Below, one piece after another: positions 34,647 through 46,512 of a stretch of 64,000 nucleotides of DNA. The translations under genes were made by a program, and so were the position numbers. How positions within the stretch are numbered: position 1 is the stretch's first letter; each line of letters opens with the position of its first letter. This stretch comes from Bombyx mori. Lineage: Eukaryota; Arthropoda; Insecta; Lepidoptera; Bombycidae. Location: assembly GCF_030269925.1 (NCBI RefSeq), contig NC_085116.1, positions 11,594,001 through 11,658,000 on the forward strand, given 5' to 3'. The notes below the pieces were generated by a model, which was not told where the DNA came from, ran no database searches, and was given only the letters and a program-made list of their open reading frames with translations.

Positions 34647-36241
34647 TATAATTAATAAAAAAAAAACACTAAAATCATAGCGGTTAGTTGTTGTCTTTTG
34701 ACTACGCTTATGGAACCGAATTCAAAAACGTCTTAATTACAAAATCAATTTAAGCTTAAAATGTTTTTATTTTAGCTTCTTTTCAAATATACCTACTCGA
34801 ATCGATTGATCATCTAATTTTGTTTGTTACAAAGTTCATGAAACTCAAAAAGGCGTGTGCGTTGTAATTGGAAAACCCTTCAGGGTATCTAAAGGGCAGT
34901 TCGATAGGTAACACAGGGCAGCTCACACTTACATATACAACATTATACTCTTATACTTAAAGAACTCTTTACTTGTTAACAGTCGATGCTCGTTGCCTTT
35001 ATTGCGAAACTTTTGCGGGCATTTCTCTTTTATTACTCCAATTTTGTACGGCTAAGCCTATTGTCCGACTAGCATGAACGGTCCTTTTTGTATACACCAA
35101 ATAAAGTACGTAATTTATGTAAATTTAAAGAATTAAGCTGGATAGGTTCAGGACAAAGAACTGCTAAAACTTAAATTAAGTTTACCATTTGTTTGTTCGT
35201 TCAAACAAGATTACAGATCAGAAGCCCAAGCATCTCGCTCTTTTTGTCTAAGAAACTCATCCAAACAAATCATAAAATATCTTAAAAAGAAGTACGGAGA
35301 GTTGGAACTAAGTGAATGCTAACCCTAAAATAGATATCGATACAAACTGGCCCCGTCTGATGCATAATCTGTTTTAGAACGCGAAATCTCTATTTAGATT
35401 GATTTAGAAACTAGGGCATACCAGCTATGCAGAGAGATAAAGCTATTTTAATCAATAAATATATACCTCTCGAGCATGTCTAAGTTTAATCGAGTGTTTT
35501 ATTAGCAAACGCCCATCAGGCGAGAATGTGACCCTAACGCAAACCTCAAGCAATGTAATAAACCGCTAATGGATTAGCAGACCATTGCAGCACCCGTGAT
35601 TACATTTCACGCTACTTACATAATACTTTCCATGTTGAGGTGTTAGTAAATAACACCTTAATATTAAAAAAACCGAATACCTTCAAAAGAGTAACGCTTG
35701 GCTATTTAGCAATCTCGACTTTTATAGATCGAAAATTATTGAGAATCTTCCTTTGAGTATTCTGTATCAGTACGCAGTCGAGTAGCTAGAGACGGGATCC
35801 TGCATATATTTAGGTTTCAATACATCGTAGGAGATGCTATACGTGCATCAGAAACAGGTCGAAACTCATATAGATAGTTAGTGTGTCAGCAAAGGTCCGA
35901 ATGTACGATTACAGGGGTAATAGAGAGTGGAACGAGCTGTGCCCACCGCACTGGGTCGTGACACAGCATAAAAGATTTAAGCATGCTCACGACTATTTTA
36001 CATGCTTTATACACACAAATAATAATTGAAGTGAAACTTCTTTATCGACGTATGGGAAAAAACGTATGTAACGTTTTTCGGTTACGCGCCATCTTAATTT
36101 CTTCCGTTACGCGCCATGTTTATTTTATTTCTATTTAGTTTGTTATCAAGATGTCGCTGCACGTAAATTCAACAATTCCTGAATCGCGGTGACGAGATGT
36201 TACACAGTTGATAGACGTTCTCGTATTTCTCTTGCTTAATC
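34647..36241. other. 1.6 kb with no recognised feature
   Basis: AT-rich. The stretch 35500-35640 looked repeat-like, but I could not identify it. Confidence 0.4.
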
Positions 36242-36345
36242 ATATCTACCTGGCGTCGCCGTCGGAATACCGTGATCATGCAGGGGTTCCCCCGGGGTGC
36301 GGCTGCTCCATTGCACTGTCGGAGTGGTTGACCCTTGCGATTATT
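36242..36345 (+). pseudogene. U1 snRNA-related sequence, 3' part degenerate
   Basis: The stretch follows the U1 snRNA order. ATATCTACCTGGCG is the 5' end (canonical ATACTTACCTGGCG, changed at positions 4 and 5). TACCGTGATCATGCAGG is the stem-loop I U1-70K loop. GGTTCCCCCGGGGTGCGGCT leads into CTCCATTGCAC, the stem-loop II U1A loop. TTGACCCTTGCGATTATT is stem III. After about 36345 similarity fades, and I see no clear Sm site (AATTTTTGG) or terminal hairpin. U1 pairs with 5' splice sites in the spliceosome. Because the pairing segment is altered and the Sm site is lost, this is probably a pseudogene or decayed variant copy. No convincing snRNA promoter element was spotted upstream. Confidence 0.8.
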
Positions 36346-38225
36346 TTTATATTTTATAAGTTTCACTTCTACCGTGTGTTACTTGTACACACACACTTTT
36401 TTTTTAATTATCTCACTGGGCGAACAGAACTGGCCATATACAAAGCAGTGAGTCAGTCCAATCAACACTCAGTCATATTTAGATTGTCCCGTTCGCACTG
36501 AATTACTTACGATCATCTAATGTTTCTTTTTAAATTACCACACTATTCGTTATAGACGCGGAATACACCACTACTACCTAGAACTGCTACGCTCCGCAGC
36601 GCCTTTTAAGAGCTAATTCATTTTGCGTCACGCTTTGCAAATGAACTTTTCTCAACGGCGTTTTCCCTGTGCCGGCAAGCTTAGGCTTGAATTCAACCGT
36701 GATAAGAATCAGGGAAAACGTGTTAACCACGCCTACCTAGTAAAAAAAATATCGAATGTAATTCAACATCAGGATACCAATTTTTTATCAGCTAGTCTTA
36801 TTATTTCAATCAACTAAATGTATAAATCCGAAAATAGTTTTACGCAAAATAATATGTCGAAACTTACTTGGAAGCTGGCCTTCTGTTTTCTATATTTACG
36901 GCACGTAGAAGATTGCACTCCAAATCGGGGTCCGAATCGGGCATATTAGATTAGGGACGTCGGCTGGCGGGAACTATTTAGCGACCCACTTGAGCGGAGG
37001 TACTGGCTCGATAGTTGACTAGTGTGGAAATAAGTTGTTTCTATTTCTGCAGCAAGTAAATTAGCAAACTATATCAAGCATTTCGAACAAGTTCGCTGAT
37101 CTCGTTAGGAAATAATACTAGTTTGTTTGCTTGTTAATTTATACGATAAATAATTGCAAAGTTGTTTTTTTTAATTATGTAACCATTGAGTGTACCGTAC
37201 AATAAGTATCAGTGTGTTATCGCAAAAAAAAACCCTAAATGGAGAAATCAAAATTTTTATCATTTACATATATGAAAACCTCGTCAAAGCTTGCGTTCCT
37301 CGTCTGCGGATGTCATTCATTACAAATCTATGTTTCGTTAGAACGAGTTGCTACTCGGTGTCCACAAAATGTCCGCATTGTCCGCGCAGGTACATGACAT
37401 TCTCTTCAGACACTGACATGGGTAGGATTCACCCCGAGCTCCTCAGCCTTGATTATGATAAACGACTTATGAAATTAAAACGGTTCTCGTACAACAAGTT
37501 GCTATTGAAATGAATACCGTCTTTGTTGGAATTCATTCCGCTGACAAATCGCCGGTCTTCACTCCGTATACATTGTCTGTTAAATTAAATGGGTCGACGG
37601 CTATTGAAAACGTTTCAAGGAAGGCTATTCCGAGACAAAACAATAATACGTCAATCGAGTTCGCGTGGTGTGTCCGTTCAGGTGTAAAGGTGCTGTTCCA
37701 ACTGTCCTGTTATCTTTTCCCCCCTACCTAATCGCTGATAGCTTGGTAATCTAACAGACTATTCCAACTACTAACGGACCGGTAAGTGTGCTCACGGGCC
37801 CAAAATGAGAGAAATGGTAGCATTGGTCCTAGCACAATGCTTCGCGGAATCTGTTCAGTTTTAAATTGACTGCACCAGAAACAAGTCTATGAAAATTATG
37901 TAGATAATTCTCGCCATACAATAGACAATCAGCTGTATTACACGTTTCTAGAATTATTCGACTCACAGTGAAACCCACCCCTAACACATCCAACCAGAAA
38001 TAGGCTGGTGAATATACAATGGCTGCGATATATCGATCTGGGTTACGAGTGAAGGCAATCTTACAAATGTCTGTCCTATTATAGCTTTCTAGCGTCTTAC
38101 GCCGGACAAAGGCTCCGGACTAGACGGAGCTTTAAAAGTTTTCGAAGAATTTTCTTGACCGGTTCAACAAATAGATTTCGATTATTGAAAAATTCAGAAC
38201 GTGTTTATGTTCCATCATATGTGAA
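36346..38225. other. 1.9 kb without a recognised gene
   Basis: A hairpin with exact 11-bp arms (CGTTTTCCCTG at 36659-36669, CAGGGAAAACG at 36710-36720) is the only structure noted. ORFs of 64-107 codons at 36623-37731 show no known motifs. Confidence 0.4.
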
Positions 38226-38560
38226 TACCTTTTTTGTGATTGAGGGATCACTGGTGGTCCGGAGGCCTTGCAAGTTTCACCAAGACAGGTGGACGAGCAA
38301 GGGTTCAGCTAGGAGGGGTGGGATTTGCTAACAGCTACTTGAGCGCCTCCAAAGGAGACCTAACAACTCAAGAGTAGCTGCTACGCAGATGAATCTACTA
38401 CCGTATCGGAATCGCGACCCGCTGAGAAGATCCGGCGAGAAACACAGCGGGCTGATGTTTAGGTTAGGTTGTACGTCGAACTCTTTGCCGAGTTCGACGA
38501 GTACGGTTACCGGGGTCCCGAAGCCTGCTCTTAGCGTTAGAGCTAAATGCGTCTAATGCA
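38226..38560 (+). repeat. GC-rich block, probable interspersed repeat
   Basis: Clearly GC-richer than its flanks (for example GGGATCACTGGTGGTCCGGA, CGACCCGCTGAGAAGATCCG). The text resembles a silkworm interspersed repeat I believe I have seen, but the window has no second copy to prove it. No long ORF. Confidence 0.4.
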
Positions 38561-38688
38561 AGGGTTATTGGATCTAATGGATAAGTATAGAGACACGTAA
38601 AGGCCTGTCTAGGGCATGTGAATACCTATTTTCGCTACAACTTAACATACTTACGTCATTGAGTACGTGCACAGGTTTTAATTTGATC

Positions 38689-38800
38689 GGTAGGCAGCAG
38701 TTTGGCGTTGCTAATGTCCACCAGAAACAGTGACCATTCATCGCAGGGGGGTAGTAGTGATCATTAATCGCAGGGCAGGTACCATGCTTGTTGCTGAAGG
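38689..38800 (+). mobile_element. decayed LINE tail with a small internal duplication
   Basis: GGTAGGCAGCAGTTTGGC and TTGCTAATGTCCACCAG correspond to the LINE 3' end. The segment TGACCATTCATCGCAGGG recurs as TGATCATTAATCGCAGGG 33 bp further on. Confidence 0.55.
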
Positions 38801-38810
38801 TAATTTTGAA

Positions 38811-39267
38811 GTCGTCGTGACCTAAAGGATAAGACGTCCGGTGCATTCGTGTGTAGCGATGCACCGGTGTTCGAATCACGCAGGCGGGTACCAATTTTTC
38901 TAATGAAATACGTACTCAACAAATGTTCACGATTGACTTCCACGGTGAAGGAATAACATCGTGTAATAAAAATTAAACCCGCAAAATTATAATTTGCGTA
39001 ATCACTGGTGGTAGGACCTCTCAGGAGTCCGCACGGGTAGGTACCACCACCCCACCTATTTCCGCCGTGAAGCAGTAATGCGTTTCGGTTCGAAGGGTGG
39101 GGTAGCCGTTGTAACTATACTGAGACCTTAGAACTTATATCTCAAGGTGAGTGGTGCATTTACGTTGTAGATGTCTATGGGCTCCAGTAACCACTTAACA
39201 CCAGGTGGGCTGTGAGCTCGTCCACCCATCTAAGCAATAAAAAAAATAAAAATAAAATAAAAAAATT
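38811..39267 (+). repeat. Bm1 SINE, full length
   Basis: Head GTCGTCGTGACCTAAAGG, box B GTTCGAATCACGC (one change from consensus), complete body and tail, and an A-rich end with scattered T. No clear target duplication. Confidence 0.93.
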
Positions 39268-39744
39268 ATAATAAGAAAAAGTCGTGGAATTTTCCCGTGA
39301 AGAAAAAAATTCGTACGGTTTTTGAATCGGGTAGAAGACTTCAATATCAACTGCCATAGTCACGTTGTGTATAGCTAACCGTTTAGTATTCGTTGGGGAG
39401 CGGACTGCCCATCAAAGGTAATTATTCAAACAACCTTCATCAGATTTTACTAAATCGAAAATTTGACGTAAATGTTGGCTAGAGGATTATACCATGCCCG
39501 CCATGACGACAATGAGAAACGGGTTTCGGCCTTTCGGGATTCGGCTTTCGGCCTCCTTGAGTTACAACTTCTCTGTTATTCGACCCTAATAATAGTATCC
39601 TTAATATTTTATTATCTTCGTCTACTTCTTCCTGTAACTCCTATCTTGAGTACCAGTATTCGGGCGAGTTGTGAGAGTCCATAGTCCTTATGGGTTACGG
39701 CGTTTATGCCTGAAATAATTTCCGATACTTCCAACCTAAATCTG
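39268..39744. other. unannotated stretch
   Basis: Nothing recognised. A short repetition of TTCGGCCTTTCGGGATTCGG-type sequence occurs at about 39525-39555. Confidence 0.4.
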
Positions 39745-39806
39745 AATGAAGTAATAACATCAGATGAGATGTAAGCTCGTCTGCCTATATAAGTTATTTA
39801 AGAAGC
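39745..39806 (+). mobile_element. decayed LINE tail
   Basis: AACATCAGATGAGATGTAAG and CTCGTCTGCCTATATAAG match the last part of the LINE 3' tail. Confidence 0.5.
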
Positions 39807-40746
39807 TAAGTTCAATTCTGGAAATAATAAAGAACCCAAAAACGATATGCAAATGACAAACAATGTAAAAACACAAGTTTCTGACGACTGCTGCAATAAA
39901 TCAATAAAAGCAAAGGATAATTTCTAAGTTAAACAAAAGTCCATTCAAACTACTTCACGTACGTTAATTAAATCGTATTTAGAACGATGTCGTCTATCGA
40001 TATTGAAAACTCCAGTTAATTAAAATGCTCCTTTATTCTCCCCGATATTGATAACAATGGAGGGGCGACGAAAGAGTGCAAAGGTAGATATTCTCGCGAT
40101 CTGACGGGGTCCCAATAACTTTGACGTCGCTATCTCGTCCTCTCCTGTTCCCGTTCCCGCTACCGCACCCGCCTCCGCCCGTGCCGTCACAAATTTTCGA
40201 CCGAAACAGACTGTAGTTTGTTTTCTTTGTGTCATTTCCTTATCGCTCTGCCAAAATACGTTTCATGACTGTTATGTCAGCCGAAACATACTTCAGGTGA
40301 ATAATATAGTTCGACCATAAGATTTTGATACATTATAGACTTTATTTTTGTCTGTTAATTAACTGTCCTTAAGCTCTCGTGTAGAATACAAAATCTATAC
40401 GATCTATATTACTCATTAATAAAACCGTAGGCAAAATTGAATCCAGTTATCTCGGATAAGCCGTTGCATTCTCTCATTTTTGCATTCCAATTTAATATCC
40501 GCTTACGTTTTATTTTTGATGTTAAATAAATTACGTGGCTTTTAAAGTTTTAACTGCAAAACGAAGTCCAAAATTAAATCCATTAAAATTTGTATGAGGA
40601 CCACCATTAATATTTTAACACGCTTGAATTTAAACTTTGCGACAAGTTTTCATTTTATATTTAAAATTTTAACAACAACGCTCGTGGAATGTGATTTATA
40701 TTTGTGAATTATGAATCTTGCCCACTAAAAATAATGTTGCACTGTA
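39807..40746. other. unannotated stretch
   Basis: Nothing recognised. A GC-rich pyrimidine tract near 40130-40180 explains the minus-strand ORF at 40020-40235. Confidence 0.4.
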
Positions 40747-40776
40747 ATCTATCTATCTATCTATCTATCTATCTAT
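40747..40776 (+). repeat. ATCT microsatellite at a Helitron 5' end
   Basis: About eight ATCT units lead directly into the Helitron terminus TCTATATAAAAATG. Confidence 0.9.
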
Positions 40777-41058
40777 ATAAAAATGAATTACTGTTCGTTA
40801 TTCTCGCTAAAACTCGAGAACGGCTGGACCGATTTGGCTGATTTTGGTCTTGAATTATATTTGTAGAAGTCCAGAGAAGGTTTTAAAGGTAGATAAATGT
40901 GAAAATGCTCGGAATTAAATAAAAGTAACATTTTTTTTCCTTTGATGTGTCCCCCGTCGGACACGGATTCCTTTTGTTTGTTTTAAGTTTATTTTATACT
41001 AAATTTTAGGTCTTTTATTTATCGATTGAGGCACTACGAAGTCTGCCGGCTTAGCTAG
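40772..41058 (+). mobile_element. non-autonomous Helitron, family A
   Basis: Plus-strand copy ending CTGCCGGCTTAGCTAG before T, with the internal TGTCCCCCGTCGGAC block. Its 5' TC merges with the ATCT repeat. Confidence 0.83.
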
Positions 41059-41083
41059 TCGTAATATAAAAGAAAACTTTTGT

Positions 41084-41190
41084 TGTTGTAGACAAATGAT
41101 AACACGGCCCACCTAATGGTGAGTAGTCATAGTCGCTTAAGGATACAACAACGACAGGGGCACAACTATGTCGCCGCCTACTAAGCTAAA
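41084..41190 (-). mobile_element. decayed LINE tail
   Basis: ACACGGCCCACCTAATGGTG and ACAACGACAGGGGCACA match the minus-strand LINE 3' end. Confidence 0.6.
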
Positions 41191-41637
41191 GAGATTATTT
41201 TTGTTCAAAGTGTCAAAATTTTTAGGTCATCTGTCAGCGCGTGCATACGTCCTGCCCTGCCCGACAGAGCTCTATGCAGCGAAACAACATCTATTTGATT
41301 CTTATCGCAACCCCACCCCTGCTACTCCTTACCTCTGAAATATAAACACGTAAAAATTTGTTATTCGTAAAGAAAACTCAATCTAAGTAGACCGCTAACA
41401 AGACCGCTGAACTAATTTATGACAATTTTTAATTGAATTTGTAATGATTGTTTGATTGTCACGATTGTTTTACGTTTTTAAATGCTTTTGTCGATATTAA
41501 AAACGTAAACTCGATATTAAAATCCACATTTGACTATGTTGAAGGGTTAAATGATTACCATAATTTTAGGGTTAAAACTTAGTTACAAGGATCCCTTTTG
41601 ATTGATTTTCTGGAAAAGGCAGAAATAGGTAGAGTGA
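41191..41637. other. unannotated stretch
   Basis: Nothing recognised. Confidence 0.4.
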
Positions 41638-41889
41638 GTAGAAACATTAGCTCGTAAAATTAAGAAGAACAGTCTCTCGGACTTGGGTATACGAGGAGAG
41701 GGAAAATTTTATCTGAACGACCATTTGACGCAGCGTAATAAAACATTATTAAACAAAGCAAAGTCGCTCGCGAAGGATAATAATTTCCAATATATTTGGG
41801 TAAAACATTGTAAAATAATGGCCCGCAAATCAGATACATCCCCGATATTTTTTATAAAAGAGGAAAGGGATTTGAAGAAGATAACCTGA
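41638..41889 (+). pseudogene. LINE ORF1 C-terminal fragment
   Basis: An open frame (no stop from 41638 to the TGA at 41887) reads VETLARKIKKNSLSDLGI, then FYLNDHLTQRNKTLLNKAKS, then FQYIWVKHCKIMARKSDTSP and ends DLKKIT. This is the typical C-terminal domain of ORF1 proteins from CR1/Jockey-type LINEs in insects, which also resembles the end of the baculovirus FP protein. In active elements the protein binds element RNA. The N-terminal part is missing, and upstream frames contain stops. About 600 bp separate it from the ORF2 pseudogene. It is either the remains of that LINE's ORF1 or a separate older insertion. Confidence 0.65.
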
Positions 41890-41996
41890 ATAATAATCAA
41901 GATTTCTTTTTATTAAGTATTTTTTATCACACAAAATTTATTTTCTTTTCATTATCCTTTAAAGTTTGCTCTAATAAGAAGTCAACTGTTAAAAGT

Positions 41997-44900
41997 TTGA
42001 GAGCCGCATGCAACCTCGCGCATTATTATTACCTATATTTTTATTACTACGAAGTGTGCATCCAGTTCAGGTACGTAAGTTCAGCTATATTCATACGTTT
42101 ATCGTTATGCATTACGTCGCTTAGCCATGTCATAGTGCACATTATCGCTTGCGTTTTGCTACTTCGGTTCCGCCGATTATCGCTTGATAAGTGTGAACCG
42201 ATCGTGCTCGAGCGATCGTGTGCGATGCCATGTAAGTTTTTTTTACTACCCTATTCTTACAATATTAAAATTAAATTTTATTTGTTAAATGTATTACTTT
42301 TAGGATTTGAGTATTTACTATTTCTACAATATCGTTTTGTGTTGCTGAATTACTTTGTTCGTGAAAATGATTGTCTTGGTACGTTTATTAAAATCAATTT
42401 ATATTATTCTTTATTATTGTTTATAATATTACATTTAAAATTGCTTATTTCGATTTATTTCAGCTATTGTATCAAAATTCTTATCAAATGGCTAATGTAA
42501 AGCTTAGTATTTATTATCAAAACACTAGAGGGTTACGTACCAAAACAATTGATTTTAAAAGAAATGTCCTACTTAATAACTATGATGTTATCTTAATCAC
42601 GGAAACTTGGTTAATGGATAGTGTGAGCTGTTCGATGATAGGTACATTGTGTTTAGACGGGATAGAAATTATATAGCTACAAATGAATTGTATGGTGGAG
42701 GCGTACTGATAGCGATACGACGCGATCTTACGGCGTCGCGCCGCCCGGAATGGTCGTCTTCTGCCGAGGATATATGGGTTACGGTGACATTCAATACTAA
42801 AAGTCGTGGTGTTGTAAATATACATTTTTGTTCCCTCTATTTATGTGATGAAAAACTTGGCTACAACTTCAATTCTCAGCTAACCAACTTTACAGACAAA
42901 CTCTCTCTAGCAATGGACTCATGCCCTAATGATACATTTATAGTTACCGGTGATTTTAATATGAGAGATATCAAATGGTCTTTTGACACTGACGAAGATT
43001 TTACACAGCCACAGGGCATTAGTGGGAATGCGCAAATCTACTTTTTTGATGTATTGGCAGAATGTAATTTCTATCAATTTAATTACTGTTATAATACTAA
43101 TAATAGGGTACTTGATTGGGTTTTATCGAACTCAAAGCTTGAAATCAGTGCTTGTGACGACCCTTTAGTGAAGGAGGATGTTCATCATAAATCGTTGAAT
43201 ATATTTCTGTCTTTAACTGATATAAAACAGTTAATAGTTCAACCTAGGTCAAAGTATTGCTTCCACTCTGGAAATTTTGAGTCTATTAACTCGTCACTAG
43301 CGGATATAGACTGGGACAGCTTTTTACTAAATTTTTCCATTGACGAGGCCCTCGATAATTTTTATAAGATCTTATATGAGGTAATCGATAAGCACGTTCC
43401 TCGAAAGTATTATGCTCCTAGTTTGTTCCCACCCTGGTACACATCCCCGCTAAAAAAAGTTTTGAAGGAAAAATACAAGTTTTTGAAAAAATACCAGAAA
43501 TACAGCAATACTGACGATTATGAAACCTTTTCTCTCCTCCGTAAGAGAGCTAAAATATTGGAAGATGATTGTTATAGAGCTTATATCGCGTCGGTCGAAA
43601 GTTCTATCTTAAAGGATCCTAAGTTCTTCTGGAGATTTGTTAAAACTAACAAAGGTAGCGCAAATAACCTTCCTTCTACTCTCACATACGAAGGACAAAC
43701 AACTGACTCTGGGGACGTTATCTGTAATCTTTTTTGTGAATACTTCCAATCAAATTTCCTTAATACTGCTACGGCTGATCACAGTACTGCTGACCAGCTC
43801 CTGGGTGTTAATACAAACATTGCACACTCTGACTGCATATCCAGTATTGAAATTTGTCCGGCTGAGATTTTGAAACTGCTAAAGGCTTTAGATCTGTCAA
43901 AAGCAGCAGGTCCTGATAGGATTCCACCCCTATTCATAGTTAGGTGTTCTGAGACCTTGGTTGCACCATTGGTCATACTTTACCGTAGGTCAATTCATGA
44001 AGGAATCGTACCTGTGATCTGGAAATCTGCGTTCATAACACCTGTTCACAAAAAAGGCAATAAAGAAAATATAAAAAATTATAGGCCTATATCCAAATTG
44101 TGCTTATTTGCTAAATTGTTTGAACGAGTTGTGTATTCACAGTTGTACGCTTTTTTAAAACCTACCTTCATAGCGCAACAACATGGTTTCTTGAAGAATA
44201 GATCGACTACCACTAACTTAGTTACCTTCACGGAATATCTCACACGTAATATGGATTCTGGTGGTCAAGTTGATGCTGTCTTTACTGATTTTAGTAAGGC
44301 ATTCGACCGCATCGATCACACGATTCTGCTACAAAAGCTCTTTAATGCTGGAATTCATGGTAGTCTCTTCAGGTGGTTTTCTTCTTATGTTGAAAATAGA
44401 TCACAAAAGGTTGTGGTCAACGGACATGCTTCTTCCTGGGGAGGGATCCCTTCTGGTGTTCCTCAAGGGTCTCTGCTCGGCCCGTTGATGTTTAATATTT
44501 TTATAAATGATATAGGTACATGTTTTCGGTCTTCGGACTTCCTCTTGTATGCGGATGACATGAAAGTTTATAGAAAAGTTAACTCTTCCAATGATTGTCA
44601 GATGATACAGGAGGATCTTTTAAGGCTCGAGGAATATTGTCATCTTAATAAATTAGACCTCAACGTTTCGAAGTGTTTTGCCATGACCTTCACACATAAG
44701 ACTACACCTGTTAAGTTCACATATCAGCTTATAGGAACCAATCTGGCAAATGTAGATGAATTTTGCGATTTGGGGGTAACACATGATAGGAAACTGTCTT
44801 ATGAGAAGCATATAGACAATATAGTGAAAAGAGCCTATATATCATTAGGTTTTATCAAGCGGCTTGGTGCGCAATTTACTAGTGCTAAAATTTTTAAGGT

Positions 44901-45640
44901 GCTGTACTGTGCATATGTGCGCAGTATCCTAGAGTATTGTTCGCAGGTGTGGAATCCGCGATATAAAATTTATATAAATAGATTGGAGACCATACAGACC
45001 AAATTCATGAGGTTTCTTCAATTTAAAACTAAAGTGTATGATCCCGACTACGAGACGAGATGTAAAAGGCATCACATACTTCCACTGGAGGAAAGACGTA
45101 GGATAGCTGATATTGTTCTTTATAGCAAAATAGCTCAGTCTGAGGTGGACTCATCTTATCTTCTATCGTTGTTATGTTTAAGGGTGCCCCCGAGACCCAT
45201 AATGCGCGAGAGTCGTCAATCATCTCGTCTCGGAGTACCTCGTGGTGGTACAAATTACAGACGTAATGCATTCTTTATAAGAGCTGCTAGCAGTTTCAAT
45301 GCTCTAGCTGACTTCCCTGAACTGGACATTTTCAACACTTTTACTAAGAGTATTAGGAGAACATTAGTCAGTCGATGGTTGAATGCAAATATTTAATTAA
45401 TTATTTTCTATTTACTACGTTTTTCTGTTTTTTTTTTTCTTTTCTCAAACTGTTTTATTTTTGTTTTTGTTTTACGTTTTACGTTAATTATTTAATTCTA
45501 GGCGATGCGACGCCACAATCGTTTATAGTTATTTAAATGCGGAGACATTTAAATGGTGTTTAGTTGTAAGTTTAGAGTTTATATAGTTTAAGTTCACTGT
45601 TTGTCTTCCTAATAAAATAAAATAAAAATAAAAATAAAAT
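41997..45640 (+). mobile_element. LINE (Jockey/CR1-type non-LTR retrotransposon)
   Basis: A 3.6-kb element. A GC-richer leader begins near 41997 (5' boundary approximate). It is followed by ORF2 (42488-45396), a short 3' UTR and a 3' tail of repeated TAAAA units (45613-45640). I found no target duplication, and no complete ORF1 upstream. The leader contains two GT-AG pairs that look like small introns (42232-42303 and 42379-42463). Confidence 0.85.
42488..45396 (+). pseudogene. LINE ORF2: AP-endonuclease + reverse transcriptase, one frameshift
   Basis: ORF2 nicks target DNA and reverse transcribes the element RNA at the nick. The first 46 residues (from ATG 42488) include IYYQNTRGLRTK and ITETWL, the catalytic Asn and Glu motifs of an apurinic-type endonuclease. 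A one-base loss near 42626 shifts the frame. The rest reads from ELFDD near 42629 to TAA 45394. In the 915-codon frame (numbered from 42649) come TGDFNMRD (about 101), LDWVLSN and a modified final endonuclease motif EDVHHKSL (about 179; usually SDHxxL). The polymerase has NYRPISKL, QQHGF, DFSKAFDRIDH (about 547), SGVPQGSLLGPL and YADDM (about 634). The C-terminus is complete. The long intact frame says the insertion is relatively young. The frameshift makes it non-autonomous as it stands. Confidence 0.92.
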
Positions 45641-46267
45641 ACCCTACAGAATAACGAAGATGCATACGTAGAATTAATTTCATCAATCCTATCGAATAAC
45701 TATTAATCTACTCTATACCTATACCCTACACTACTCTACACCTATACTATACCCTATGCCCTATACCAACCTATACTATACAACACGAATACGGTTGTAT
45801 TGCACTGCCAAACACGTCTACAACTGAAATGACTTAAATAACATTCAATTTTATGTACAAATATAAAGTGAGTGAAGCCCTTTAAGTACATATTAATTAA
45901 CCTGCGAACCATTAACAAGTTGTAAGTATAAACAGCAGTTTGTTAGAATACAAGTTAAAATCATTTTAATGTATTAAATAAAGTTTCATGTTTGAACGAA
46001 CAGCCGCAGTATATTAATTTAACTTTTACGAAGGCTAAAAACAACATAAAACAGACGTGCTCATCAAATAATAGAGTTAGAATTAATTGAAAACGTCTGG
46101 AAGTCAATCAGATTATGACATTAGTATCGTTTATCTAATTTGACAAAAATTAAATTTGTCGTTTCGTGGAGGAAATGTAGCGACCGCATTAGTCTTTCGT
46201 TCATCCTAGAATAATTTTATGTTGCTAAATACATTTTTAAGCAAAAATTAATATAATTTAAAGTATC
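45641..46267. other. unannotated stretch with low-complexity CTATACC tract
   Basis: About 80 bp at 45706-45785 are irregular repeats of CTATACC/CTACACT. Nothing else was recognised. Confidence 0.5.
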
Positions 46268-46318
46268 TTGTGGCAGAGCATGTTGTGAGGCCGCACAAAT
46301 CATGGAGTGCTTTCAAAG

Positions 46319-46450
46319 TTTTTTTTTTTATTGGTTAGATGGGTGGACGAGCTCACAGCCCACCTGGTGTTAAGTGGTTACTGGAGCCCATAGACATCCA
46401 CAGCGTAAATGCGCCGCTCACCTTGAGATATAAGTTCTCAGGTCTCAAGT
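46319..46450 (-). repeat. younger Bm1 inside the old Bm1
   Basis: Well-conserved minus-strand tail from the T-run to AGGTCTCAAGTA, opposite in orientation to its host copy. 5'-truncated. No target duplication seen. Confidence 0.85.
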
Positions 46451-46512
46451 ATATTTCTGCTGCGAAGCTGTCATGTGTACCGAATTGTAAGTTGGGACAG
46501 TCGCTGTGCCAT

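Noticed and set aside
36659..36720. 11-bp hairpin as a miRNA precursor
   Set aside because: The stem is too short and the roughly 40-base loop is too large for a miRNA. No second supporting pairing seen.
41997..42500. 167-codon ORF rich in Leu/Tyr/Ile
   Set aside because: It opens on a TTG codon, has a membrane-like but low-complexity composition, and lies across the LINE leader. No known domain.
45706..45785. Telomere-like repeat
   Set aside because: CTATACC/CTACACT units are irregular and do not match the insect telomere motif TTAGG.
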